From: Denitrificimonas halotolerans
GTDB lineage: Bacteria; Pseudomonadota; Gammaproteobacteria; Pseudomonadales; Pseudomonadaceae
NCBI RefSeq assembly: GCF_034259425.1
Contig: NZ_JAXIVU010000010.1
Coordinates: 1-64,000, forward strand
DNA length: 64,000 nt
Direction of reading: 5' to 3'
Shown piece by piece: positions 34,002 to 41,369 of this stretch (position 1 is its first letter; the number at the start of each line of letters is the position of its first letter). The notes below the pieces were generated by a model, which was not told the origin of the DNA, did no database searches, and saw only the letters and a list, made by a program, of their open reading frames with translations. Made by a program: the position numbers and the translations under genes.

Positions 34002-35141
34002 ATGATGGATAAGCTCTTAAGTTTATGGCAGAGCACTGGCCTCTATCACATTGAAGGCGGTCAAGCCTTAATGATTGCTGTGTGCTTAGGTTTGGTTTAT
34101 TTAGCGATCCGTAAAGGCTTTGAGCCTTTACTGCTGATTCCGATTGGTTTCGGTGGTGTGTTGGCTAATATTCCTGTAGCAGGCATGGCGGAAACCGGTG
34201 GTTTGCTGAGCATTCTATATCAAGTTGGCTTGCCAACGAGTGTGTTTCCACTCTTGATTTTTATGGGAGTGGGGGCTATGACCGATTTCGGTCCTATGCT
34301 GGCTAACCCCAAAACTTTGCTGCTTGGTGCTGCTGCACAATTTGGTATCTTTGCGACCTTATTGGGGGCGCTAGCTGTAGGTATGCTGGGTATTCCAGGT
34401 TTGGAGTTCACTCTTAAAGAGGCGGCTTCGATTGCTATCATTGGTGGCGCTGATGGACCGACCTCGATTTATGTGACAGCCCAATTAGCACCGGATCTTT
34501 TAGGTCCTATTGCGGTTGCAGCATATTCTTATATGGCATTGGTTCCTTTGATTCAGCCACCGATTATGCGAGCCTTGACGACTAAAGAAGAGCGTGCAAT
34601 TGTCATGTCTCAGTTGCGCCATGTGGGGCAGACGGAGAAGATCGTATTCCCATTGGTTTTGTGTTTGCTCATTGGTATGTTACTACCTGATGCTGCGCCT
34701 TTAGTGGGTATGTTTGCCTTCGGTAACTTGATGCGTGAGTCTGGTGTGGTTGAGCGCTTGGCTGATACATCACGTAATGCTTTGATTAACATTGTGACAA
34801 TTGCGTTAGGTTTGACCGTAGGGTCAAAGCTTTCAGCAGAGTCATTCTTGCAAATTAAAACATTAGGTATCTTGATTTTAGGTATGATTGCCTTTAGTGG
34901 TGGTACAGCTATGGGTATTGTGATGGCTAAAGTTATGAATAAGTTTAGTACTGTGAAAGTTAACCCGTTGATTGGTTCGGCAGGTGTTTCTGCAGTGCCT
35001 ATGGCTGCTCGTGTCGCAAACAAGGTTGGGTTGGAGGCTAACTCACAAAACTTCTTGTTAATGCACGCGATGGGACCCAATGTGGCAGGTGTAATTGGTT
35101 CTGCTGTAGCAGCAGGTGTATTATTGAACTTTGTTGGTTGA
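34002..35141 (+). CDS. oadB: Oxaloacetate decarboxylase beta subunit (Na+ pump)
   Basis: Integral membrane subunit that decarboxylates carboxybiotin and exports Na+. The 379-aa protein is very hydrophobic with about nine helices. The key Asp motif GGADGPTSIYV (about residue 148-158) and the GNLMRESGVVERL and SGGTAMGIVMAK segments are present. It starts seven bases after oadA (adjacent ATGs at 34002 and 34005). The operon ends in a strong terminator. This gives the cell a Na+ gradient from oxaloacetate to pyruvate conversion. Confidence 0.95.
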   Translation: MMDKLLSLWQSTGLYHIEGGQALMIAVCLGLVYLAIRKGFEPLLLIPIGFGGVLANIPVAGMAETGGLLSILYQVGLPTSVFPLLIFMGVGAMTDFGPMLANPKTLLLGAAAQFGIFATLLGALAVGMLGIPGLEFTLKEAASIAIIGGADGPTSIYVTAQLAPDLLGPIAVAAYSYMALVPLIQPPIMRALTTKEERAIVMSQLRHVGQTEKIVFPLVLCLLIGMLLPDAAPLVGMFAFGNLMRESGVVERLADTSRNALINIVTIALGLTVGSKLSAESFLQIKTLGILILGMIAFSGGTAMGIVMAKVMNKFSTVKVNPLIGSAGVSAVPMAARVANKVGLEANSQNFLLMHAMGPNVAGVIGSAVAAGVLLNFVG

Positions 35142-35171
35142 GTAATAGCATCTAAGATGCATTGTACTAAT

Positions 35172-35203
35172 AAAAAGGCTGCCTTTAGGGCAGCCTTTTT
35201 ATT
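35172..35203 (+). terminator. Terminator of oadGAB
   Basis: AAAAAGGCTGCC-tttag-GGCAGCCTTTTT, near-symmetrical, so it can also serve the convergent oprI. Confidence 0.92.
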
Positions 35204-35221
35204 TTACCTGAATAAATCAGA

Positions 35222-35473
35222 TCACTTGCGGCTGGCTTTTTCTAACATACGCAAAGCACGCTCGTTAGCTTCGTCAGCAGTGAGCTGGGCACGTTGAGCA
35301 GCGCTCAGAGCTTCTTCTGCTTTGCCGTAGGCTTCATCGGCGCGTGCTTGTGCACGTGCAGCTGAGTCTTCAGTTGCAGTTAAACGAGCTTCGTTTTCAG
35401 TGGATAAGCTACTGCAACCAGTCGCTAAAATAGCAGCTAAAGTCAGAGCAGAAAATTTTAGAACATTATTCAT
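35222..35473 (-). CDS. oprI: Major outer-membrane lipoprotein OprI
   Basis: Small abundant murein-type lipoprotein of pseudomonads, functionally like Lpp. From the ATG at 35473 (MNNVLKFSALTLAAILATGC) it is 83 aa with lipobox ATGC (Cys20), followed by an Ala-rich heptad-repeat helix. It ends in ERALRMLEKASRK, the Pseudomonas OprI terminus with the Lys/Arg end that can attach to peptidoglycan. A start at 35500 is disfavoured; GGGG lies suitably before 35473. A hairpin CCTGC-tattgt-GCAGG (35509-35524) sits in the 5' leader and may stabilise the mRNA. It is the best single taxonomic marker in the window. Confidence 0.95.
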   Translation of the reverse strand: MNNVLKFSALTLAAILATGCSSLSTENEARLTATEDSAARAQARADEAYGKAEEALSAAQRAQLTADEANERALRMLEKASRK

Positions 35474-35524
35474 TGTGTTCCCCTTACTTTGGGTTTTCAT
35501 TGGAACTGCCTGCTATTGTGCAGG

Positions 35525-36283
35525 AAGCAATTTATATGTTACGCATTCGTTTGATTAAGTAAACAATTAGAGTTGCTAGGAGAGTATTTTATTTTTGGAG
35601 GCTGAGCATCAAGGATGATTCTTAAGTTTATATGTTGAGTTGATATCTTCGGCGATCTAAAGGATGGGGAGTCTACTGCTAGGCGGTTTTGACTGGGTCA
35701 ACTGCCATAATTCGAATAAGATTGAGTGGTACATGTCTTGTTGGCTTTCTTAAAAGAATATCTGCGTAAGCGCATTTATAGTCCAGTATTGTTTTTGATT
35801 GGCTCTAGCTAACATTCAACACTGACATTAGCTGGTAATAACTCGGTCGTAGCTAGATGTGGTTTAGGTGCGATGATTGAGTTAATGAACCAGAATAGAA
35901 GCAGTCTTTAATTCGCTGATGGTTAGGGGTATTACGCAATTGAAGCACGGTTGAAGCCTTTATCTGATTTTTTAGGCTTTAAAGATGGTTGTTATAGTTT
36001 TAACAGTTGCTAGAAGAAGTCCCCCATCTTTTAGGTGGTGGGATGAATGCGCTTTTGATCTTACCTTTAGGTGTTTGCATGATGAAATAAAGACTCAGTC
36101 TTAAGCATGGATGGGCTTGAAAGTAAGTGCTGTTAGATATAAATGTGAATTCAGTCTTTTGCTCAATTATCCTTGATACTTGTCACCAGGTACCGCAGAA
36201 AGGTATTTGATGCTGTTGTATCGAGTAGAGCAAAGATGGTGCACCGCTTGATGTTGTAAAGCAGTACATAGTAAGCCAGTGAA
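35525..36283. other. Gene-poor stretch with IS debris
   Basis: About 760 bases upstream of oprI with no convincing gene in any frame. Apart from the oprI promoter region it holds a right-end-like IS remnant (36013-36048) and then leads into a broken tnpB. It looks like decayed accessory DNA. Confidence 0.5.
36013..36048 (+). mobile_element. Right-end remnant of a tnpB-type IS
   Basis: The string GAAGTCCCCCATCTTTTAGG followed by TGGTGGGATGAAT has the CCCC-xxx-TTTTAGG-xGGGG hairpin form seen at the right ends of IS605/tnpB elements (compare CCGTCCTTTAGGTCGGGGAG at 59163-59182). It differs in sequence from the other copies here, so it belongs to another subfamily. The matching element body is lost. 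Confidence 0.5.
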
Positions 36284-37020
36284 ATGAGCAAGCAAGTCCT
36301 TAAGGCCTATAAATACAGGCTCTACCCAACGGCAGAACAGCAGGTGTTTTTTGCCAAGTCGCTTGGTTGCGCTCGCTTTGTTTGCAATAAAGTGCTCCAC
36401 GATAAAAATAGAATATTATGAAAAAACTAAGACCACACTAAGAAACACGCCTGCTCGGTACAAAAAAGCATTTGAATGGCTTAAAGAAGTGGATAGTTTG
36501 GCACTGGCCAATGTTCAGCTTGACCTGCAAAGCGCCTTTCAAAGTTTTTTCAAGGGTGGTTTTGGCTGCCCTAAGTTCAAAAGGAAAGGCATTCAGGACA
36601 GCTACACGACCAACAACCAAAAAGGCACAGTTGCTGTTACCAGCCGCTCAATCAAGCTGCCCAAGGTGAGGCATGTTAAAGCTCGGATTGACCGCAAGGT
36701 CAACGGCCTTATCAAAAGCGCCACAGTATCAAGAACAGTTCGGTAACTACTTTGTCAGTGTGCTGGTTGAAATCATTGTCCAACCATTACCCAAAACCAA
36801 CAGCAATATAGGCATTGATTTAGGGGTAACAGACTTTATTGTGATGTCAGACGAAACACGAGTTGCTCATCCTAAGTTTTTAGCCAAGCACGAAAATAAG
36901 TTGGCGCGTGAGCAAAAGGTTTTAGCTCGCCGAGGGCGGCGGCTAAAGTTAAAGCAGGCGCTTAGCTAAAGCGATCAGCGACAGCTCATGGTCACAGTTT
37001 GCCACGATGCTGGATATCAA
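36284..37020 (+). pseudogene. Broken tnpB of a second IS605-type subfamily
   Basis: The ATG at 36284 reads MSKQVLKAYKYRLYPTAEQQ ..., a classic OrfB/TnpB helix-turn-helix start, but stops at 36421. The protein continues in another frame (YEKTKTTLRNTPARYKKAF ... GGFGCPKFKRKG), shifts again near 36725 (GNYFVSVLVE ... NIGIDLGVTDFIV, RuvC-I Asp), stops at 36969, and resumes with AKAISDSSWSQF after losing the RuvC-II segment. The zinc ribbon and RuvC-III are not recognisable. At least two frameshifts and a deletion make it dead. It is not closely related to the copies at 39806 and 58189. Confidence 0.85.
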
Positions 37021-37298
37021 TGACAGAAACCTGCGGTGCGAGGGAGTTAGCCGAGTCAATTTGCATAACCTCTGCTGTGGTGCAGCGCACCTTAGCAAGT
37101 CTGTGTATTACCTGGGCCCCCTACACCTCTAAAGTGGTTGGCAGTTCATCCGTAATGGTAAAAATCATAGAAATTGAGTAAAAAATAACTTTTTTATAAA
37201 AAAAACAAAATAAGGCTTGCGTTCATCAGAAATATCTCATATATTAGCGCCCGTCGATTGGGAAGCAGTTCAGTAAAGCAACCCATCTAGCATCTACC

Positions 37299-37385
37299 GC
37301 CCGGATGGCGGAATAGGTAGACGCAAGGGACTTAAAATCCCTCGGTGGCAACACCGTGCCGGTTCGATTCCGGCTCCGGGCACCA
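37299..37385 (+). tRNA. tRNA-Leu(UAA)
   Basis: 87-base type II tRNA: acceptor stem GCCCGGA/TCCGGGC, anticodon loop CTTAAAA (anticodon TAA), long variable arm, TTCGATT T loop, CCA encoded. A -10-like TATATT lies upstream at 37238-37243. A terminator follows at 37423-37448. Confidence 0.97.
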
Positions 37386-37422
37386 TATTAACAAGCACAC
37401 CGCCGGTGCTTGTCCTGTAAAG

Positions 37423-37448
37423 AACCCGCTACTAATAGCGGGTTTTTT
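37423..37448 (+). terminator. Terminator of tRNA-Leu
   Basis: AACCCGCT-actaat-AGCGGGTT followed by T residues. Confidence 0.9.
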
Positions 37449-37620
37449 TATTCCTAGAGAAAAAATGATCTGGGTTTCGTGCTGTGCTCGTTTTGATATT
37501 TTGCCTTATCTCTCAGAGGGGTGGAGTAATGAGTGGGGTGGGCAGTGACAATGTGTCGCAATGCGTAGCGAAAGCGTTACCGTTAACATGAGCCTATGAC
37601 GATTGCCTAACCGTCTCGAT

Positions 37621-37658
37621 AAAAGCCCCTGCGGTTTAGATTCCGGCAGGGGCTTTTT
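37621..37658. terminator. Bidirectional terminator before the RIO kinase end
   Basis: AAAAGCCCCTGC ... GCAGGGGCTTTT, a perfect 12-base stem with T-tracts both ways. On the minus strand it ends the RIO kinase gene. On the plus strand it would end any transcript from the 170 gene-free bases after the tRNA-Leu terminator. Confidence 0.85.
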
Positions 37659-37690
37659 AGTTTTTCAGCAGATATCAGTGAATGAGGCCT

Positions 37691-38554
37691 TTATGAGTAG
37701 CTTTCAAAGTCCTCAGCATTAGCGCGAGCAACTCGGTCCCGTTCTTCGTTTAATACGGCTTGAATTTCTGCCATGACAGAGTCTACATCGGCCTCTGTAT
37801 CAGGCTCCAAAAACTTGCCAGTTAAAGGAGTGTCTGCGGTGAGATTCCCTTCTTTATATAGGCTCCACATTTCAGGTGCGTACTGCGTTTGTAATAACTC
37901 AGGGGCGTATTGAGCATAATATTGAGTGATATTATTGATATCACGATTGAGCATAAAAAAAGCATTATTGTTGGCGGCAGCATCGACTGCTTGAGGGAGG
38001 TCGATGATCACAGGGCCTTGCTCGTCGACTAAGACATTAAATTCTGAAAGGTCACCGTGGATAAGACCAATACTGAGCATGCGTTTGATTGACTCCATGA
38101 GGATGGCATGATCGCGTCGAGCTTCGCTCGGTTCAAGGCTGACGTCGTTTAGGCGTGGAGCAACTTGTCCATCTGGTAAGGTTACCAAATCCATGAGTAA
38201 GACGCCGTCGAAGCAGCCGTAGGGTTGAGGTACCCGTACCTTAGCAGTCGCTAAACGATAAAGGGCGTCAACTTCTGCATTTTGCCAAGCCTCTTCAGCT
38301 TGTTCACGGCCAAACTTCGAACCTTTCTCCATTGCGCGTGCGCGACGACTGTTGCCGCTTTTGCGGCCTTCTCGATATAAAGATGCTTTTTTAAAGCTGC
38401 GTTTATCCATGTCTTTATAAACTTTAGCGCAGCGGATTTCGTCACCGCAACGTACAACATAGACAGCAGCTTCTTTGCCATTCATTAGGGGACGTAACAC
38501 CTCATCAATCAGCCCGTCTTTAATTAAGGGTATTAGGCGTGCAGGGGTTTTCAT
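37691..38554 (-). CDS. RIO1-family serine/threonine protein kinase
   Basis: Atypical protein kinase of the RIO family, common in gamma-proteobacteria, with targets unknown in bacteria. The 287-aa protein has the nucleotide-binding lysine region (GKEAAVYVVRC and EIRCAKVYK), the long charged flexible loop of RIO1 (KASLYREGRKSGNSRRARAM), the catalytic loop HGDLSEFNVLV (about residue 184) and the metal-binding IIDLPQAVD. The Asp-rich, Glu-rich C-terminus resembles other pseudomonad members. It stands alone, closed by the 37621-37658 terminator. Confidence 0.9.
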   Translation of the reverse strand: MKTPARLIPLIKDGLIDEVLRPLMNGKEAAVYVVRCGDEIRCAKVYKDMDKRSFKKASLYREGRKSGNSRRARAMEKGSKFGREQAEEAWQNAEVDALYRLATAKVRVPQPYGCFDGVLLMDLVTLPDGQVAPRLNDVSLEPSEARRDHAILMESIKRMLSIGLIHGDLSEFNVLVDEQGPVIIDLPQAVDAAANNNAFFMLNRDINNITQYYAQYAPELLQTQYAPEMWSLYKEGNLTADTPLTGKFLEPDTEADVDSVMAEIQAVLNEERDRVARANAEDFESYS

Positions 38555-38818
38555 AGGGCTCCCAAAGTAGTTGCAGTGAATGTAAGTAAAATATTGTCAG
38601 TAAACTAGTGAAAAATACTTTCACATAGATAATATTGTGCGCCAAGTATAACCTGCTTGGCGCACAATATTATCGAGACTGAGAAAGAGCTTGTATTTTT
38701 AGTGCGAGGGGCGTGCTATTTGGGTTTGCTCATAATGAAAAAGCTTTAAAGACTACCTATCAAACCACCTAAAGACGAGATGTTAAATAGGTTTGAGTGT
38801 GGCGAGGTGTGTCTTGGG
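38555..38818. other. Intergenic with a long perfect palindrome
   Basis: 264 bases between cysH and the RIO kinase gene on the same strand. The main feature is the 19-base perfect inverted repeat at 38628-38674 (separate entry). No short gene is convincing. Confidence 0.5.
38628..38674. repeat. Perfect 19-base inverted repeat, 9-base loop
   Basis: Left arm GATAATATTGTGCGCCAAG (38628-38646), loop 38647-38655, right arm its exact complement (38656-38674). No T-run follows the stem directly on either strand, so it is not a typical intrinsic terminator, although it lies 145 bases after the cysH stop. I found no second copy in the window. Confidence 0.85.
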
Positions 38819-39556
38819 CTAGTTATCTGTTGCAATATTATTTCCGGCATGTAAACCGCATTCTTTTTGTGTAGATTCTTCCCACCACCAGCGTCCTTCA
38901 CGTTCATGTTGATTGGGGAGTACGGGACGTGTGCAAGGCTCACAACCAATGCTGATAAAGCCGCGCTCATGCAGAGCGTTATAAGGTAATTCTAGCATGC
39001 GAATGTAGGCCCAAACCTCTTCACTGCTCATATGTGCCAGTGGGTTAAATTTGTACAATGTTCGCTCAGCTGTAGAAAAAGTTGTATCCAGCTCGAATGG
39101 CGCTATATGGCTGCGAGTACCTGGGCTTTGATCACGGCGCTGGCCGGTGATCCAGGCTTTTACAGTGCTGAGCTTACGCTTTAGTGGAGCAATTTTACGC
39201 ACACCACAGCACTCGCTGTGACCATCTTTATAAAAACTAAATAAGCCTTTTTCTTTGACTAAAGCATTGACTTGTTCGGCGTCTGGAGAAAGGACTTCAA
39301 TCTTAATTTGATAGTGTTCGCGTACCTTTTCAATGAATTGGTAAGTTTCTGGATGTAAACGTCCAGTATCTAAACTGAATACTTTTACTCGAGGATTGAT
39401 TTTCCAAGCCATATCGAGCAGCACAATATCTTCTGCGCCACTGAAAGAGAGCCAAAGGTCGTCGCCAAAAGTTGCAAAAGCGTGTTTGAGGATGCTTTGT
39501 GGGGAGGCATTAGCGCAGTCAGAAGTGAGTTTCTGAAGATCGATTGAATCAGTCAT
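38819..39556 (-). CDS. cysH: Adenylylsulfate (APS) reductase, [4Fe-4S] type
   Basis: Reduces adenylylsulfate to sulfite in assimilatory sulfate reduction using thioredoxin. The 245-aa protein has the SFSGAEDIVLLDMAW P-loop-like motif (about residue 36-50), FSLDTGRLHPETYQ, and paired cysteines ECCGVRK and GCEPCTRP that bind the iron-sulfur cluster. These show it prefers APS over PAPS. The catalytic Cys is in the KECGLH terminus. ATG at 39556 has AGGAAA upstream. It is divergent from thrH, as in P. aeruginosa, but an IS remnant now sits between them. It pairs functionally with cysG. Confidence 0.96.
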   Translation of the reverse strand: MTDSIDLQKLTSDCANASPQSILKHAFATFGDDLWLSFSGAEDIVLLDMAWKINPRVKVFSLDTGRLHPETYQFIEKVREHYQIKIEVLSPDAEQVNALVKEKGLFSFYKDGHSECCGVRKIAPLKRKLSTVKAWITGQRRDQSPGTRSHIAPFELDTTFSTAERTLYKFNPLAHMSSEEVWAYIRMLELPYNALHERGFISIGCEPCTRPVLPNQHEREGRWWWEESTQKECGLHAGNNIATDN

Positions 39557-39676
39557 GCTGGTTTCCTAGGTAGAAGATTTATACGCGTGAGCACGGTATC
39601 TTACCAAGGTAAATATGCGTGTTAGAATGAATATAAACCATTATGCTTATTCTTTATAGGTATATGTAGTGTTTAT

Positions 39677-40357
39677 CAAAATCGCGTAAGACCTCGTACT
39701 TTTAGTGCGGGGATGGATAACGAGGGCTGCGTAAGCAGCCCCTTAACCCCTTAACAGGCTGCTAAAGTCTTTGCAGTATAGGTTGGTACTGGTATTGTAT
39801 ACAGCATGATAAAGCACACCAAAACATTAAAAGTCCGAGTACGAGACAGGCATACGCCACTGCTAAATCGCATGGCTCGCAGCGTCAATTTCGTCTGGAA
39901 CTTTGTCAATGAATTAAGTCAGCGCTCGATTAAAGAGCGTGGTGTGTTTTTGTCTGCGTATGATATGCATCCCTACACAAAGGGCGTAGGTAAAGAGCTT
40001 GGGCTGCACAGTCAAACCTTACAGTGCATTGCAGGTGAGTAAAACCACGATGGCCAAGTCAGTGTTGGACGCTGGCTGGGGCCAATTAAAAACAATGCTG
40101 GACTATAAATGCGCTCACGCAGGCATTGTTTTTAAGGAAGTTGACGAGGCATACACCACCCAAACCTGTTCGAGTTGCGGCAGTTTGCCCGAATTGAGGC
40201 CGAAAGGTATCGCAGGACTTGGAATAAGAGAATGGACGTGCAGTGGGTGTGGTGTCACTCACGATCGCGATATCAACGCGGCACGTAACATTCTCGCGGC
40301 CGGGCATGGTCGTCTAGCAGTAGGAATCCCTGTCCTTTAGGTCGGGGAGGATGTCAA
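39677..40357 (+). mobile_element. tnpB-type IS, copy 2 (internally deleted, both ends kept)
   Basis: Bounded on the left by TTAT (39673-39676) and on the right by the conserved GGATGTCAA (ending 40357), as in copy 3. The left end (39677-39805) and the right end (from about 40043) are nearly identical to copy 3, but roughly half a kilobase of the tnpB middle is gone. It is inserted in the cysH-thrH intergenic region, 120 bases before cysH and 72 bases before thrH, so it may alter control of both. It has no tnpA. Confidence 0.85.
39806..40340 (+). pseudogene. tnpB copy 2, deletion derivative
   Basis: The frame opens as MIKHTKTLKVRVRDRHTPLL and runs 78 codons to a TAA at 40040-40042 created at the deletion joint (GGTGAGTAAAACCACG). 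Past the joint, in another frame, the C-terminal part survives (KTTMAKSVLDAGWGQLKTML, CSSCG ... CSGCG, HDRDINAARNI). RuvC-I is lost, so no nuclease can be made. The 3' segment that would carry the guide-RNA scaffold is preserved. Confidence 0.88.
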
Positions 40358-40428
40358 AATGCATCTTGATCTTGCATGGAGAGGATGGAGGCGCTAGAGT
40401 TCATCTTTTTACATTATGAGGAATTACT

Positions 40429-41046
40429 GTGGAAATCGCCTGTCTTGACCTTGAAGGTGTATTGGTTCCGGAAATCTGGATTGCCTTTGCAGAAAAAACT
40501 GGTATCGAATCACTACGGGCGACCACACGTGATATTCCAGATTACGATGTGTTGATGAAGCAACGCTTGCGTATTTTGGATGAACATGGTTTAACCCTGA
40601 GTGACATCCAAGAAGTGATTGCAACATTGAAGCCGCTAGATGGCGCTGTGGAGTTCGTAAACTGGTTGCGTGAGCGCTTTCAAGTTGTAATTTTGTCGGA
40701 TACTTTCTATGAGTTTTCTCAACCACTGATGCGTCAGCTTGGCTTTCCGACATTGTTTTGCCATAAGCTAATTACTGATGAACAGGGACGGGTGGTAGAC
40801 TATCAATTACGCCAGAAAGATCCAAAACGTCAGTCAGTATTGGCGTTGAAAACTTTGTATTACCGCATTATTGCTGCGGGCGATTCTTATAATGATACGA
40901 CTATGTTGTCAGAGGCAGATGCGGGCATCTTATTCCATGCGCCGCAGAATGTGATTGATGAGTTTCCACAATTCCCTGCAGTGCATAACTTCGAAGACCT
41001 AAAGAAAGAATTCATTAAAGCGTCGAACCGCCAGCTAAATCTGTAA
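40429..41046 (+). CDS. thrH: Phosphoserine phosphatase / homoserine phosphotransferase ThrH
   Basis: HAD-superfamily enzyme that dephosphorylates phosphoserine and can phosphorylate homoserine, bridging Ser and Thr synthesis. At 205 aa it is the ThrH length. HAD motif I is CLDLEGVLVPEIW (nucleophile Asp7), motif II VVILSDTFYEF, motif IV AAGDSYNDTTML. The start is GTG at 40429 with GAGGAA upstream. It is divergent from cysH, as in P. aeruginosa. The deleted IS ends 72 bases upstream, so its promoter may now be the short strip between, or lie inside the IS. Confidence 0.94.
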   Translation: MEIACLDLEGVLVPEIWIAFAEKTGIESLRATTRDIPDYDVLMKQRLRILDEHGLTLSDIQEVIATLKPLDGAVEFVNWLRERFQVVILSDTFYEFSQPLMRQLGFPTLFCHKLITDEQGRVVDYQLRQKDPKRQSVLALKTLYYRIIAAGDSYNDTTMLSEADAGILFHAPQNVIDEFPQFPAVHNFEDLKKEFIKASNRQLNL

Positions 41047-41053
41047 CATTTTT

Positions 41054-41073
41054 CCCGCCCTTTAATGGGCGGG
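41054..41073 (+). terminator. Hairpin after thrH
   Basis: CCCGCCC-tttaat-GGGCGGG directly after the thrH stop. The downstream strand is not T-rich, but the T-run before it makes it better on the minus strand. Confidence 0.6.
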
Positions 41074-41369
41074 AATTGTGAAGTAACCACGCAGTACCAT
41101 GGGTACGTTTTGCAGTAAAACATAAGGGATGACGTATAAACTCGAATGGCTCAGACTCTTGCGAGTGGATGAGACAGTACAGAATATGCGTTTATTCTTT
41201 TTTCCTTTCCTATATTGCTCCTATCTTCTTCTGAGCACTTTTTAGAGCATGCTCGTTAAGTGTTTTGTTTTCATTTTAATCGTATGTGATGTTGTGTATA
41301 TAAACCTTTACATTGCAGCGGTAGCTGTGATTTTCTGCACATAGAGTACGTACGAAACAGGTTGAGATT
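41074..41369. other. Intergenic, thrH to glpD
   Basis: About 300 bases upstream of glpD with no gene. A ten-base palindrome GAGCATGCTC lies at 41245-41254, and a GlpR-like operator is possible, but I cannot identify one. Confidence 0.3.

Noticed and set aside
34610..35080. 156-codon minus-strand frame within oadB
   Set aside because: Antisense shadow of a hydrophobic coding region; oadB is clearly the real gene.
37345..37548. 67-codon open frame starting inside tRNA-Leu
   Set aside because: Its start lies in the tRNA gene and it reads across the tRNA terminator; chance frame.
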